DNA of 36,364 nt from Alphaproteobacteria bacterium (GTDB lineage: Bacteria; Pseudomonadota; Alphaproteobacteria; Micavibrionales; Micavibrionaceae), in NCBI GenBank assembly GCA_028277665.1, contig JANQFU010000023.1, positions 1 through 36,364 of the forward strand. The letters run 5' to 3'. The notes under the pieces were generated by a model. It searched no databases and was not told the origin of the DNA. It saw nothing but the letters and a program-made list of their open reading frames with translations. The position numbers and the translations under genes are program-made. Of the stretch, positions 13,882 to 20,746 are shown one piece after another (position 1 is the stretch's first letter; every line of letters starts with the position of its first letter).

Positions 13882-14354
13882 TCGCCCATATTTTCGCATT
13901 TTTCGCCATGCTCTTCGCACTCCTGTTTTCCGGCCGCAATGCAGATGCGCCCGCATATGACGCGCGGGATCTGGATATTCTTGCACGGACGATCTGGGGC
14001 GAGGCGCGCGGCGAAGGTTCTGAAGGCATGCAGGCCGTTGCAAACGTCATCATGAACCGCTATGCGCAAAGGCCGCGCTACGGCTCGACTGTACGCGGCG
14101 TCTGTCAACGTCCGTATCAGTTTTCCTGCTGGAATGCCGGAGATCCGAACCGCCTGAAGGTGCAGAGCGTAAACGCGGACGATCCGCAATTTAAAACCGC
14201 TCTGGAGATCGCCGCGATTGCCTTGTCCGGCACGCTCGCGGATATCACAGGCGGCGCAAATCATTATCACGCCGATAGTGTGTCTCCGTCATGGGCTGCG
14301 GCCGGTCAAAAGGTCGCTCAAATCGGCGTTCACGAGTTTTATAAGCTGGCTTAG
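13878..14354 (+). CDS. SleB-type cell-wall hydrolase (phage lysin)
   Basis: The 158-residue protein has an N-terminal hydrophobic segment (AHIFAFFAMLFALLFSG), then a hydrolase_2/SleB domain: LARTIWGEARGEGSEGMQAV gives the catalytic glutamate, followed by ANVIMNR, a CQRPYQFSCW segment and GANHYHADSVSPSW. SleB enzymes cut peptidoglycan glycan strands as lytic transglycosylases. The N-terminal segment would export or anchor it, like a signal-anchor-release endolysin. It overlaps the previous gene (ATGA) and precedes holin-like peptides, so it fits the lysis module. It could also be a virion entry enzyme. Confidence 0.85.
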   Translation: MIAHIFAFFAMLFALLFSGRNADAPAYDARDLDILARTIWGEARGEGSEGMQAVANVIMNRYAQRPRYGSTVRGVCQRPYQFSCWNAGDPNRLKVQSVNADDPQFKTALEIAAIALSGTLADITGGANHYHADSVSPSWAAAGQKVAQIGVHEFYKLA

Positions 14355-14367
14355 AGGAGCTTAATAA

Positions 14368-14532
14368 ATGCCCGCAATACCTTGGATTATAGGATCTGTC
14401 CTCGCCGGTCTTACCGGCCTGCTCGGCTTTGTCGTCGGCGGCGGCGTGCAGGGCGCGGGCGCAATCGTCAAATATGGCGTGATCGGCGTGATCGCTTATT
14501 TCACAGCTAAACAATTCGGGTGGGTGAAATGA
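14368..14532 (+). CDS. Holin-like membrane peptide (54 aa)
   Basis: An AGAGGAG ribosome-binding site precedes the ATG at 14368. The product has two hydrophobic segments (WIIGSVLAGLTGLLGFVVGGG and IVKYGVIGVIAYFTA) and a short charged end. Size and position directly after the lysin suit a small holin or pinholin; a virion membrane protein is the alternative. Confidence 0.6.
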   Translation: MPAIPWIIGSVLAGLTGLLGFVVGGGVQGAGAIVKYGVIGVIAYFTAKQFGWVK

Positions 14533-14663
14533 TGGAAGGGCTTTTAGAGGCACTAAGTGCGGGGGGCGATGTGGCGACCATGGGGCTTGTCATTGCCTTG
14601 TGGCGGCTGGATCGCCGTTTGTTGATCGTCGAAACAACTTTGAAAGGGGAGAAAAATGATTGA
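14529..14663 (+). CDS. Small phage protein, lysis-region (44 aa)
   Basis: It overlaps the previous stop (ATGATGG) and the next start (AAAAATGATTGA), so three frames are chained. There is one moderately hydrophobic helix (ATMGLVIALWRLDRRLLIV) with basic residues in its middle. Its layout resembles the 47-residue protein at 5583. Function is unknown. Confidence 0.55.
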   Translation: MMEGLLEALSAGGDVATMGLVIALWRLDRRLLIVETTLKGEKND

Positions 14664-14889
14664 CTGGCTTAAAAAACGGTTTCAGGAACCGTCAACATAT
14701 ATGGGGCTTTCGCTGGTGATTTCCGGCGCCGGAGTCCTCGGAAGAATCGATGAGGCGGACGCAGTTGCCGGTGCACTCGCACAGGCCGGAAACGATCTCG
14801 CGGCCGGAAACTGGCAAATCGCCTTGCCGCTTCTCATCGGCGGCATCTTCGGCGCATTCATGGGCGAGAAAGGCGGAAAGAATGAGTAA
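14656..14889 (+). CDS. Holin-like phage protein (77 aa)
   Basis: It begins DWLKKRFQEPSTYMGLSLVI, a pattern shared with small phage proteins that start with an amphipathic helix and 'EPSTYAG' before a glycine-rich helix. A second hydrophobic helix (IALPLLIGGIFGAFMGEKG) follows. Two hydrophobic segments and its place in the lysis region suggest a holin. A GGGGAGAAAA ribosome-binding site is present. Confidence 0.62.
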   Translation: MIDWLKKRFQEPSTYMGLSLVISGAGVLGRIDEADAVAGALAQAGNDLAAGNWQIALPLLIGGIFGAFMGEKGGKNE

Positions 14890-14986
14890 AGGACGCACAA
14901 AATCCGGCCGCTTTACAAAAGGATCCCGCGCGGCCAAAACAGCCGGCCGCAAAGGCGGCAAAAAATCCGCCAGAAAACGCAGATAA
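14882..14986 (+). CDS. Very basic 34-residue peptide (possible DNA-condensing protein)
   Basis: The ATG at 14882 overlaps the previous stop. About half the residues are Lys or Arg (SKGRTKSGRFTKG, KKSARKRR), like small phage nucleoprotein or capsid-internal peptides that neutralise DNA. It is the last gene before the terminator. Confidence 0.58.
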   Translation: MSKGRTKSGRFTKGSRAAKTAGRKGGKKSARKRR

Positions 14987-14988
14987 CA

Positions 14989-15018
14989 AAAAACCGGGCT
15001 CTATGCCCGGTTTTTTTT
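14989..15018 (+). terminator. Terminator of the phage late operon
   Basis: AAAACCGGGC and GCCCGG pair over TCTAT and are followed by TTTTTTTT. It is a textbook Rho-independent terminator just after the basic peptide. Confidence 0.9.
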
Positions 15019-15056
15019 GTTTACACGCATTCCGTAAATCTGATTTACTGAAAATT

Positions 15057-15320
15057 GGCGGTTGTCGCTTCTTTTCTTTTGGAACCCAGTAAAAAACGCG
15101 CTCAAAACCTAGGTGTTTGAGGGTTTCCGGAGAAGGGCTCTGGAAAGAGAGTCGGGCTCGTTCCCGGCATTCTTGAAAGAAAGGAGTCATGCAATGGTGT
15201 ATCTAATAATGCCCTTGCTGCTTCAACTTCTCTACCATGTGAAAGAAGCGCTTGAGATTATACAAGCGCTTCTAAACATAGCATGGTAATGAAGTAGCCC
15301 ACTTCATAGCGACAACCGCC
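15057..15320. other. Highly structured non-coding region (candidate phage origin or packaging signal)
   Basis: GGCGGTTGTCGCT (15057-15069) and its exact complement AGCGACAACCGCC (15308-15320) enclose the region. Inside lie ACCATG (15234-15239) with CATGGT (15282-15287), around AGAAGCGCTTG (15244-15254) with CAAGCGCTTCT (15263-15273), and then ATGAAGT (15289-15295) with ACTTCAT (15301-15307), which abuts the outer arm. It sits between the late terminator and the right regulator. As single-stranded DNA or RNA it would fold into a multi-branch structure. Confidence 0.65.
15194..15289 (+). CDS. Possible 31-residue membrane peptide inside the structured region
   Basis: AAAGGAG lies 9-15 bases before an ATG at 15194, and the product is hydrophobic (VYLIMPLLLQLLYHV, then an amphipathic ALEIIQALLNIAW). 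The frame coincides with the nested hairpins, which could by themselves explain the sequence constraint. It may be a toxin-like or holin-like peptide, or not a gene. Confidence 0.35.
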   Translation: MVYLIMPLLLQLLYHVKEALEIIQALLNIAW

Positions 15321-15370
15321 GCCTTTTTCCTATCTTATATGATATCTCTTAACATTGTGTCAATGAAAAG

Positions 15371-15907
15371 CTACGCCCGATTTTTTATGTGATGGAGTGA
15401 TTGGTTGTCGTTTTGCTTTTGAGAAAAGAGGGCAATCCGTTCAGGATTAGGATTGTAGATTCTCTTGCATTTCTCTGCTTTTAATATTCTGGATACGCTT
15501 CCGGGATGCATATTTAGACGTTCCGCTATATTAACATTTGTCAAGCCGAGGCCATGCAGTTCCAAAATTAAAGAGTTTCTAAGGCGGACTGATTTTCTTT
15601 CCTTGTCATCAATGAAGCGTTTCCAGTGTGTAGCAATCGTCTTTAATTCTACACCCGTATGTTGTGCCGCAAGCTCGCAGGCACGTTCTGCACTATGACC
15701 TTGCTTAAGATAGCGCATGACAATCTTAGGGGTATTTCTTAAGAACTCCACTCGTAAAGTAACTTTATCTTGCATATATTCGTACTCCTGAAGTGTTTGA
15801 GCGCGAGCACGAAGTATAGTGGCTTGTTTGTCATGCCATTCGGCCATTTTATACAATCCGCTGTAATCAAGATCGGTTAATGTATCGTCTATATTGTTAC
15901 CTAACAT
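15371..15907 (-). CDS. Phage regulator with C-terminal helix-turn-helix (178 aa)
   Basis: I start at 15907 because AGGAG lies about 7 bases upstream of that ATG; the longer frame lacks one. Residues about 115-150 contain GLGLTNVNIAERLNMHPGSV followed by SRILKA, a clear resolvase/sigma-like helix-turn-helix. An upstream helical region (about 70-100, YLKQGHSAERACELAAQHTG) looks like a second HTH-like unit, as in small terminase or ORF-type DNA-binding proteins. It lies last in the element, opposite to the late operon. It may regulate lysogeny, act in XerCD integration, or bind the structured region beside it. Confidence 0.68.
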   Translation of the reverse strand: MLGNNIDDTLTDLDYSGLYKMAEWHDKQATILRARAQTLQEYEYMQDKVTLRVEFLRNTPKIVMRYLKQGHSAERACELAAQHTGVELKTIATHWKRFIDDKERKSVRLRNSLILELHGLGLTNVNIAERLNMHPGSVSRILKAEKCKRIYNPNPERIALFSQKQNDNQSLHHIKNRA

Positions 15908-16017
15908 GTTAAGTCTCCTATACATAATTAACGAAAAACAGGGGAGGTCTAATACCATAGGTTATACGCAAAAAGCTAGAAAACGCGCTAACCATTTGTT
16001 TTAGAAGGATAAATATT

Positions 16018-16045
16018 TTGTGTGATAATATATATTATGGTAATT
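16018..16045 (+). other. attR: dif-like XerC/XerD site
   Basis: XerC-type arm TTGTGTGATAA (16018-16028), spacer TATATA (16029-16034), XerD-type arm TTATGGTAATT (16035-16045). The XerD arm is close to the E. coli arm TTATGTTAAAT. Combined with the XerC arm of the left site it gives a near-canonical chromosomal dif, which implies that the right half is host DNA. Confidence 0.8.
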
Positions 16046-16091
16046 TATGCGTTATCCGGAGAATAGGGGGCATGGACGCCGGGCCGGAGTC

Positions 16092-16895
16092 TCAGAAAGT
16101 TAACGTCATGCCGTCATAGGCCGGTTCGAAAGTATCCGGCGTTTCGTTCATCAGTGTCTCATAGTCCATTTGCGGCGAAAGATGCGTAAGAATCAAACGT
16201 TCCGCGCCGATCCGGGTGTTCATCTCGATAATTTTGTTCAAACTGGCATGAACCGGGTTCGTTTCCGAATGATAGCCGGCCGCGTCGATAATCCAGGTCT
16301 TGATGCCTCGCAGAACGTTATAAGACGCCTCAGGCAGCCGAATCATATCCGTGCTGTACGCGATGTCCGCGACTCTATAGCCGAGCGAACGCACGGTGCC
16401 GTGATCCTGAAGAAATGGCAGAATTTCAATTTTTTCGGATAACGCCGGAACTGGCCTTCCGAGATCTTCGTCCAATACGGCGCATGCTTTGACGACCGGC
16501 GGATATAAATGATGTCCGGCGCCCCTGAACAGATAAGCAAAGCGCTCTTCCAGCTCTGCAATCGCTTCCGGCAGTGCGTACACCGGCACCTGACGGCCCG
16601 GCGCGCTGTTCTGGATCAGGACGCGCAAGTCGTCGATCCCGTGGATGTGATCGGCATGGACATGCGTATATAAAATGGCGTCAACATCCCTGATATTATG
16701 CTGATTGCATTGTGCCCGGAAATCCGGCCCGGTATCGACGACCACGCTGGTTTCAGGTGTACGTATCGCCGCAGACGCTCTTTGTCTGCGGTTTCTCGGG
16801 TTCTGCGGGTCGCATTTCCCCCAACGGTTCCCGATTGCCGGAACACCCGCCGAGTTTCCGCATCCCAGAACGATAAATTTATTTTTCGTCGTCAT
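16092..16895 (-). CDS. MBL-fold metallo-hydrolase (PhnP-like)
   Basis: The 267-residue protein has GCGNSAGVPAIG near the N-terminus, then VVVDTGPDFRAQ, and the metal motif HVHADHIHG (about 77-85), followed by STDM and a C-terminal LTHLSP. That is the layout of PhnP/RNase Z-like phosphodiesterases of the metallo-beta-lactamase fold. In many alphaproteobacteria it sits directly after tatD, as here (their frames overlap by 17 bases). The substrate is probably a cyclic phosphodiester, but this is not certain. It is the chromosomal gene closest to the right Xer site. Confidence 0.88.
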   Translation of the reverse strand: MTTKNKFIVLGCGNSAGVPAIGNRWGKCDPQNPRNRRQRASAAIRTPETSVVVDTGPDFRAQCNQHNIRDVDAILYTHVHADHIHGIDDLRVLIQNSAPGRQVPVYALPEAIAELEERFAYLFRGAGHHLYPPVVKACAVLDEDLGRPVPALSEKIEILPFLQDHGTVRSLGYRVADIAYSTDMIRLPEASYNVLRGIKTWIIDAAGYHSETNPVHASLNKIIEMNTRIGAERLILTHLSPQMDYETLMNETPDTFEPAYDGMTLTF

Positions 16896-17718
16896 TTTTG
16901 CTCCGGCTCATTTTCGCCTTCGAAAACAGCCGGAAAAAATTTTCCGTTGTTTGCTCTGCGATTTCATCGGGAGAAACGCCCTTGATTTCCGCGAGAACGT
17001 TCGCCGTGTACCGGACCCGCGCCGGTTGGTTGATTTCCTTGCGGACCGGCTCCGGCGCAAGATACGGCGCGTCCGTCTCCACCAGAAGGCGGTCGAGCGG
17101 AATATCTTTCGCGATCTCACGCAGGTCTTCCGAACGCTTGAACGTCAAAATCCCGGAAAAGGACACGTACATCCCCAGATCAAGCGCCTCCTCGGCCAGC
17201 ATCCGGCTGGAACTAAAGCAATGGATCACCCCTTTGGCAGGAGATCCGCCCCCCCTCTCCTGCTCGTCTTTCAGTATTCTGACAATATCTTCGTCAGCGT
17301 CGCGCGCATGAACGACAAGCGGTAAATCGGTTTTAAGCGCCGTCCGGATATGTTTCCTGAAATTTTCGATTTGCTCGTCCTGCGTGCTGTGATTGTAATA
17401 ATAATCCAGCCCCGTCTCCCCAATCCCGACGACTTTTTTATGCCTTTGCGCCAGTTTGGCAATGTCGTCCGTCGTATAGCGCTTTTCATCCGGCAATCCG
17501 GCCTCATGCGGATGCGTGCCGACCGTGCACCAGAGAAAATCGTACGTATCGCACAACTTTAACAATGGATCGTATTCTTTTGATATTTCACAGCATATTG
17601 AAAGAATACCTGAAACATTCGCGTCCCGGGCATTTCGGAGCACGGCGTCCGGTCCGCCGAGAGGAAGAAAGCGGTCATGAGTCAAATGCGCATGAGAGTC
17701 AATAAGAGCCTGTTGCAT
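16879..17718 (-). CDS. TatD-family metal-dependent deoxyribonuclease
   Basis: The 279-residue protein starts QQALIDSHAHLTHDRF, giving the HxH metal pair. GIGETGLDYYY holds the metal-binding glutamate, VVHARDAD the next His and HCFSSS the last, and ETDAPYLAPEP closes the TIM-barrel. TatD proteins are 3'-5' DNases acting on damaged DNA. I start at 17718, not 17841, because the family begins there and this overlaps holB by only 20 bases. It is part of the operon with holB and the MBL gene. Confidence 0.93.
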   Translation of the reverse strand: MQQALIDSHAHLTHDRFLPLGGPDAVLRNARDANVSGILSICCEISKEYDPLLKLCDTYDFLWCTVGTHPHEAGLPDEKRYTTDDIAKLAQRHKKVVGIGETGLDYYYNHSTQDEQIENFRKHIRTALKTDLPLVVHARDADEDIVRILKDEQERGGGSPAKGVIHCFSSSRMLAEEALDLGMYVSFSGILTFKRSEDLREIAKDIPLDRLLVETDAPYLAPEPVRKEINQPARVRYTANVLAEIKGVSPDEIAEQTTENFFRLFSKAKMSRSKNDDEK

Positions 17719-18856
17719 GATAATCCTGTAAAATCGTGAAACAGCCCATAAATATATACCGTTTATCGAGATTTCCAAGGCGGGCGCCGCGAATATGGGC
17801 ATCGAGCCTGTCGCACAGCGCCGTACATGCGGATAAATCAAGAATCTCCATCATACCTGAAAGACAGGGCACTTTCCGGGTAAGAACAGGAGCGGCAGGA
17901 ATCCCCCTCGCCTTACACAAAGCCATATACCGAAACAACCAGAGCAGTGCGGACAGAAAGTGGGAAAGCGGGGCATCCTGTCCGGCACGCGAGAATTGTG
18001 ACGCCTTTGCATGAAGGGCATTCCAGTCGGTTTCCGGCCAGCCGGCCAGCAATTCTCCGGCAAGATTGAGCCCTTCAATCCCGTCTTCGGATTCAAGCTC
18101 AAGGAGTTTGCCAAAACTTCCTTCGGACAAAAGGGAAAGCAGATCCCGGTCTTCAGAAGATAAATGCGGCAAATATGTCCGTGTAAGATGGTCTATTTGT
18201 TCATGTGTCAAATTCTTGAACGGGAAAACGCGGCTTCTTGAGACAATAGTTGGGATAATTGCGCCGAGCCTTTGACACACAAGGATAATAATCGTTTTTT
18301 CCGGAGGTTCCTCGAGAATTTTCAAAATCGCGTTTTGTGCGTTGCGGTTCATCGTATCGGCGTCGTCAATGATCGCCACGCGCCATCCGCCGTCAGAGGC
18401 CGTCAGACGCATGAAGGGCGCAACTTTCCGTGCTTCTTCGACCGGAAGAATATCACTCCTTTTTTGTTTTTTGTCATCAAACGGACGCCCGACAAACAGT
18501 AGATTCGGATGCGCGCCGGAACGCACACGCGCAAAGGCAGGCACCGATTCAGGAACATAAAGAGAGTCCTGCCCTCCGGTTTTCAGGTCGCCGGACTCCC
18601 CCGAGCAAAATAAAGACCGGGCCAGACGAAAAGCCATAACCGATTTTCCGATGCCTCGCGGACCGCTAAAAATCATCGCATGCGGGAGTTTTCCCTCCCT
18701 GATCATGCGCGCCAGAGCGGCCTCTGTCTCTCCGTGCCCGACAAGATCGGATGTCTCGCGGGGTGTACGTATTTCTCCGTCTCCCCCTTCAACAAGAGGA
18801 TCCTGAGAGATCCCGGTCTCATTTCCCGGTGAATCGTCCTCACCGAACAGGTTCAT
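17699..18856 (-). CDS. holB: DNA polymerase III delta' subunit
   Basis: This is the clamp-loader subunit delta'. The 385-residue protein has a Walker-A-like GPRGIGKS (65-72), an AIIDDADTMNRNAQNAILKI block for Walker B, an EEPPEKT segment, and the SRC-like SRSRVFPF. Those are the usual landmarks of alphaproteobacterial HolB, which often has a longer acidic N-terminus, as here (residues 1-35). It overlaps tmk by 17 bases and tatD by 20. In related genomes metG is commonly between holB and tatD; it is absent here. Confidence 0.92.
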   Translation of the reverse strand: MNLFGEDDSPGNETGISQDPLVEGGDGEIRTPRETSDLVGHGETEAALARMIREGKLPHAMIFSGPRGIGKSVMAFRLARSLFCSGESGDLKTGGQDSLYVPESVPAFARVRSGAHPNLLFVGRPFDDKKQKRSDILPVEEARKVAPFMRLTASDGGWRVAIIDDADTMNRNAQNAILKILEEPPEKTIIILVCQRLGAIIPTIVSRSRVFPFKNLTHEQIDHLTRTYLPHLSSEDRDLLSLLSEGSFGKLLELESEDGIEGLNLAGELLAGWPETDWNALHAKASQFSRAGQDAPLSHFLSALLWLFRYMALCKARGIPAAPVLTRKVPCLSGMMEILDLSACTALCDRLDAHIRGARLGNLDKRYIFMGCFTILQDYHATGSY

Positions 18857-19508
18857 GCCGATCTTTCCCTTCTATTTCATGTGCGATGCAGGCAAGAAGG
18901 CGGTCTGTCACGTTCTCAATGGATTGCTCGGCAGATACGACCCGGCAACGTTCCGGATACGTACGGGCGATATCGAGATAGCCCTGACGCAGACGCTCGT
19001 GAAAGGCCAATTCCATATTTTCAAAACGGCACTCTTCTTCTTTTCCTTCATCGGCAAGCGCTTTTCCCGATCTGGCAAGACCTGTCCCGGGAGAGATGTC
19101 CAGAATGAGCGTCAAATCCGGCTCATATCCGCCGAGGGCAATTTCTGCGAGGCTGTTGACGACATTAAGGCCGCGTTCATGGCCGTAGCCCTGATAGGCA
19201 CGGGTGGAATCGGTGTACCTGTCACACAGAACGATTTTTCCAGCCTCAACGGCCGGTTTGATCAGGGTCTCCGTGTGCATGGCCCGTGCGGCAAAGAACA
19301 GGAGCATTTCAGCCATCGGCGTCCAGTTGCCGCCGTCTTTGTTGACCAGAAGTGTACGTATTTTTTCCGCCTCAAAGGTGCCGCCGGGTTCGCGGGTGGC
19401 AACAACTTCATAACCTTCCGCCTGAAGGAATTCAGACAACCTTTTGATTTGTGTTGATTTTCCGCTTCCTTCACCACCCTCGAGCGTAATAAAAAATCCG
19501 CGATTCAT
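18840..19508 (-). CDS. tmk: Thymidylate kinase
   Basis: It phosphorylates dTMP to dTDP. The 222-residue protein starts NRGFFITLEGGEGSGKSTQ with the P-loop at 11-19, then DRYTDSTRAYQG (the DR[YF] substrate motif), and a lid with basic residues. The true start is 19508; the longer frame runs into dacA. It lies one base after the dacA stop and overlaps holB, so the genes are translated in series. Confidence 0.95.
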   Translation of the reverse strand: MNRGFFITLEGGEGSGKSTQIKRLSEFLQAEGYEVVATREPGGTFEAEKIRTLLVNKDGGNWTPMAEMLLFFAARAMHTETLIKPAVEAGKIVLCDRYTDSTRAYQGYGHERGLNVVNSLAEIALGGYEPDLTLILDISPGTGLARSGKALADEGKEEECRFENMELAFHERLRQGYLDIARTYPERCRVVSAEQSIENVTDRLLACIAHEIEGKDRHEPVR

Positions 19509-19509
19509 C

Positions 19510-20679
19510 CTAAATCGTTCCTTCACCGAGCTTTTTAAAGAACAGGTGCGCCTTGGCAAACGTTGCAGAGAAAAAGCCCAGTTTCTCAACACCTTGAGCC
19601 GCGATCAGTTTATACTCATGCGTCGCCATACCGGGGATTTTTATTTCGAGGCTTCCGATTTCATCGCCTTTTGAAACGGGAGCCGGAATCGGCGCAGGAT
19701 AATTCGCTGTAATCCTGATGTCTTTCTTCGCCAATATGGGGAAGCTAAGATTGACGTTCTCTTCTATCGTTAACGGTAAGGTCTCGGATTTTCCCATGAC
19801 GACAGGGATCTCACTCACCGTTTCTCCGGCGACCAGAATTGTCCGGTTTTTAAATCCACGCAACCCCCATTCCAGAAGCCGGGAGGCCTCCTGTGCGCGG
19901 TCCTTACTTGATTTCAGAGCGTTCACCACGAGGATAACACGGCGTCCCTCTCGCGAACCGCTTCCGATCAGGCCATAGCCTCCCGCATCGGTATGGCCGG
20001 TTTTAATACCGTCCGCACCGATATCCCGGTAGAGAAGCGGATTGCGGTTTGTCTGGCGGATTTCGTTATACGTAAATTCTTTTTCAGAAAAAACCTGATA
20101 CTCTTCCGGGAAATCGGAAATCAGGTGCCGGGCAAGCACCGAGAGGTCACGCGCCGTTGAATAATGATCCGGGTGAGGCCAGCCGCTCGCATTGATAAAA
20201 CTGGAATTTGTCATTCCCATGCTGTGCGCCTGCCGGGTCATGGCCTGCGCGAAGGCGTCCTCACTTCCGGCAAGCCCTTCCGCAAGAACGATCGCGGCAT
20301 CGTTTCCGGACTGGACGGCGACACCTCGGATCAGTTTTGCAATTTCTACGCGATTCCCCACCTCAACAAACATTTTCGAGCCGCCTTTGCGCCAGGCCTT
20401 CTCGCTGACCGGGAATGTATCTCCGGGAGTGATCCGTCCGTCTTTCAAAGCCTGAAAAACCATGTACAGCGTCATGGCTTTGCTCATGGAAGATGTCGGC
20501 ATTCGTTGGTCCGCATTTTTCTCGAACAGGACCGCCTTTGTATCAAAATCCACCAGGATCGCTTGTTCCGCACTCGTGTGTGGCTGTAGAAATTCCGCGG
20601 AAGCCCTTGCGGAAAAACAAAAAACGGAGACAAAAACCGATAAGAAAAAGAAAAATGAACGTACCTGAATCGCAATCAT
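19510..20679 (-). CDS. D-alanyl-D-alanine carboxypeptidase (DacA/PBP5-like)
   Basis: This enzyme trims the pentapeptide of peptidoglycan in the periplasm. I start at 20679, which leaves a clear signal peptide (VRSFFFFLSVFVSVFCFSARASA). The three serine-penicillin-enzyme motifs are present: SMSK near 60, SGN (VQSGNDAA) near 120, and KTG (GIKTGHTDAGGYGL) near 225. A C-terminal PBP5_C domain (about 280-370) follows. It is grouped with other wall enzymes (rlpA, mltB). Confidence 0.93.
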   Translation of the reverse strand: MIAIQVRSFFFFLSVFVSVFCFSARASAEFLQPHTSAEQAILVDFDTKAVLFEKNADQRMPTSSMSKAMTLYMVFQALKDGRITPGDTFPVSEKAWRKGGSKMFVEVGNRVEIAKLIRGVAVQSGNDAAIVLAEGLAGSEDAFAQAMTRQAHSMGMTNSSFINASGWPHPDHYSTARDLSVLARHLISDFPEEYQVFSEKEFTYNEIRQTNRNPLLYRDIGADGIKTGHTDAGGYGLIGSGSREGRRVILVVNALKSSKDRAQEASRLLEWGLRGFKNRTILVAGETVSEIPVVMGKSETLPLTIEENVNLSFPILAKKDIRITANYPAPIPAPVSKGDEIGSLEIKIPGMATHEYKLIAAQGVEKLGFFSATFAKAHLFFKKLGEGTI

Positions 20680-20746
20680 CGTCCGGACCTGTGTTAATTT
20701 GGCTTTTTGCACAGTTAACCAGTCCTGAGAGAGCCGGTCAATCCCG

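Larger units (their letters stand above)
5037..16045. mobile_element. Tail-less double jelly-roll prophage integrated at dif (XerCD-type)
   Basis: An element of about 11 kb is bounded by two dif-like sites. Gene order: membrane-tethered HTH regulator (minus), divergent early genes, SSB-like protein, Rep_trans-like initiator, small membrane proteins, FtsK/HerA-type ATPase, double jelly-roll-type capsid protein, C-terminally anchored membrane proteins, spike/fibre proteins, SleB lysin, holin-like peptides, basic peptide, terminator, structured non-coding region, HTH regulator (minus). No integrase, terminase, portal or tail sheath/tube gene is seen. The layout resembles PM2-like (corticovirus), FLiP-like and other small double jelly-roll phages. 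All frames look intact, so it may be inducible. Confidence 0.8.

Noticed and set aside
13565..13960. Long open frames on both strands over the fibre-assembly gene
   Set aside because: They are shadows of a GC-rich gene; they are Arg/Pro-rich and have no ribosome-binding site.
16705..17325. Plus-strand frame of 206 residues over the MBL/tatD genes
   Set aside because: Antisense to two well-recognised enzymes; rich in Arg and Phe, with no motif.
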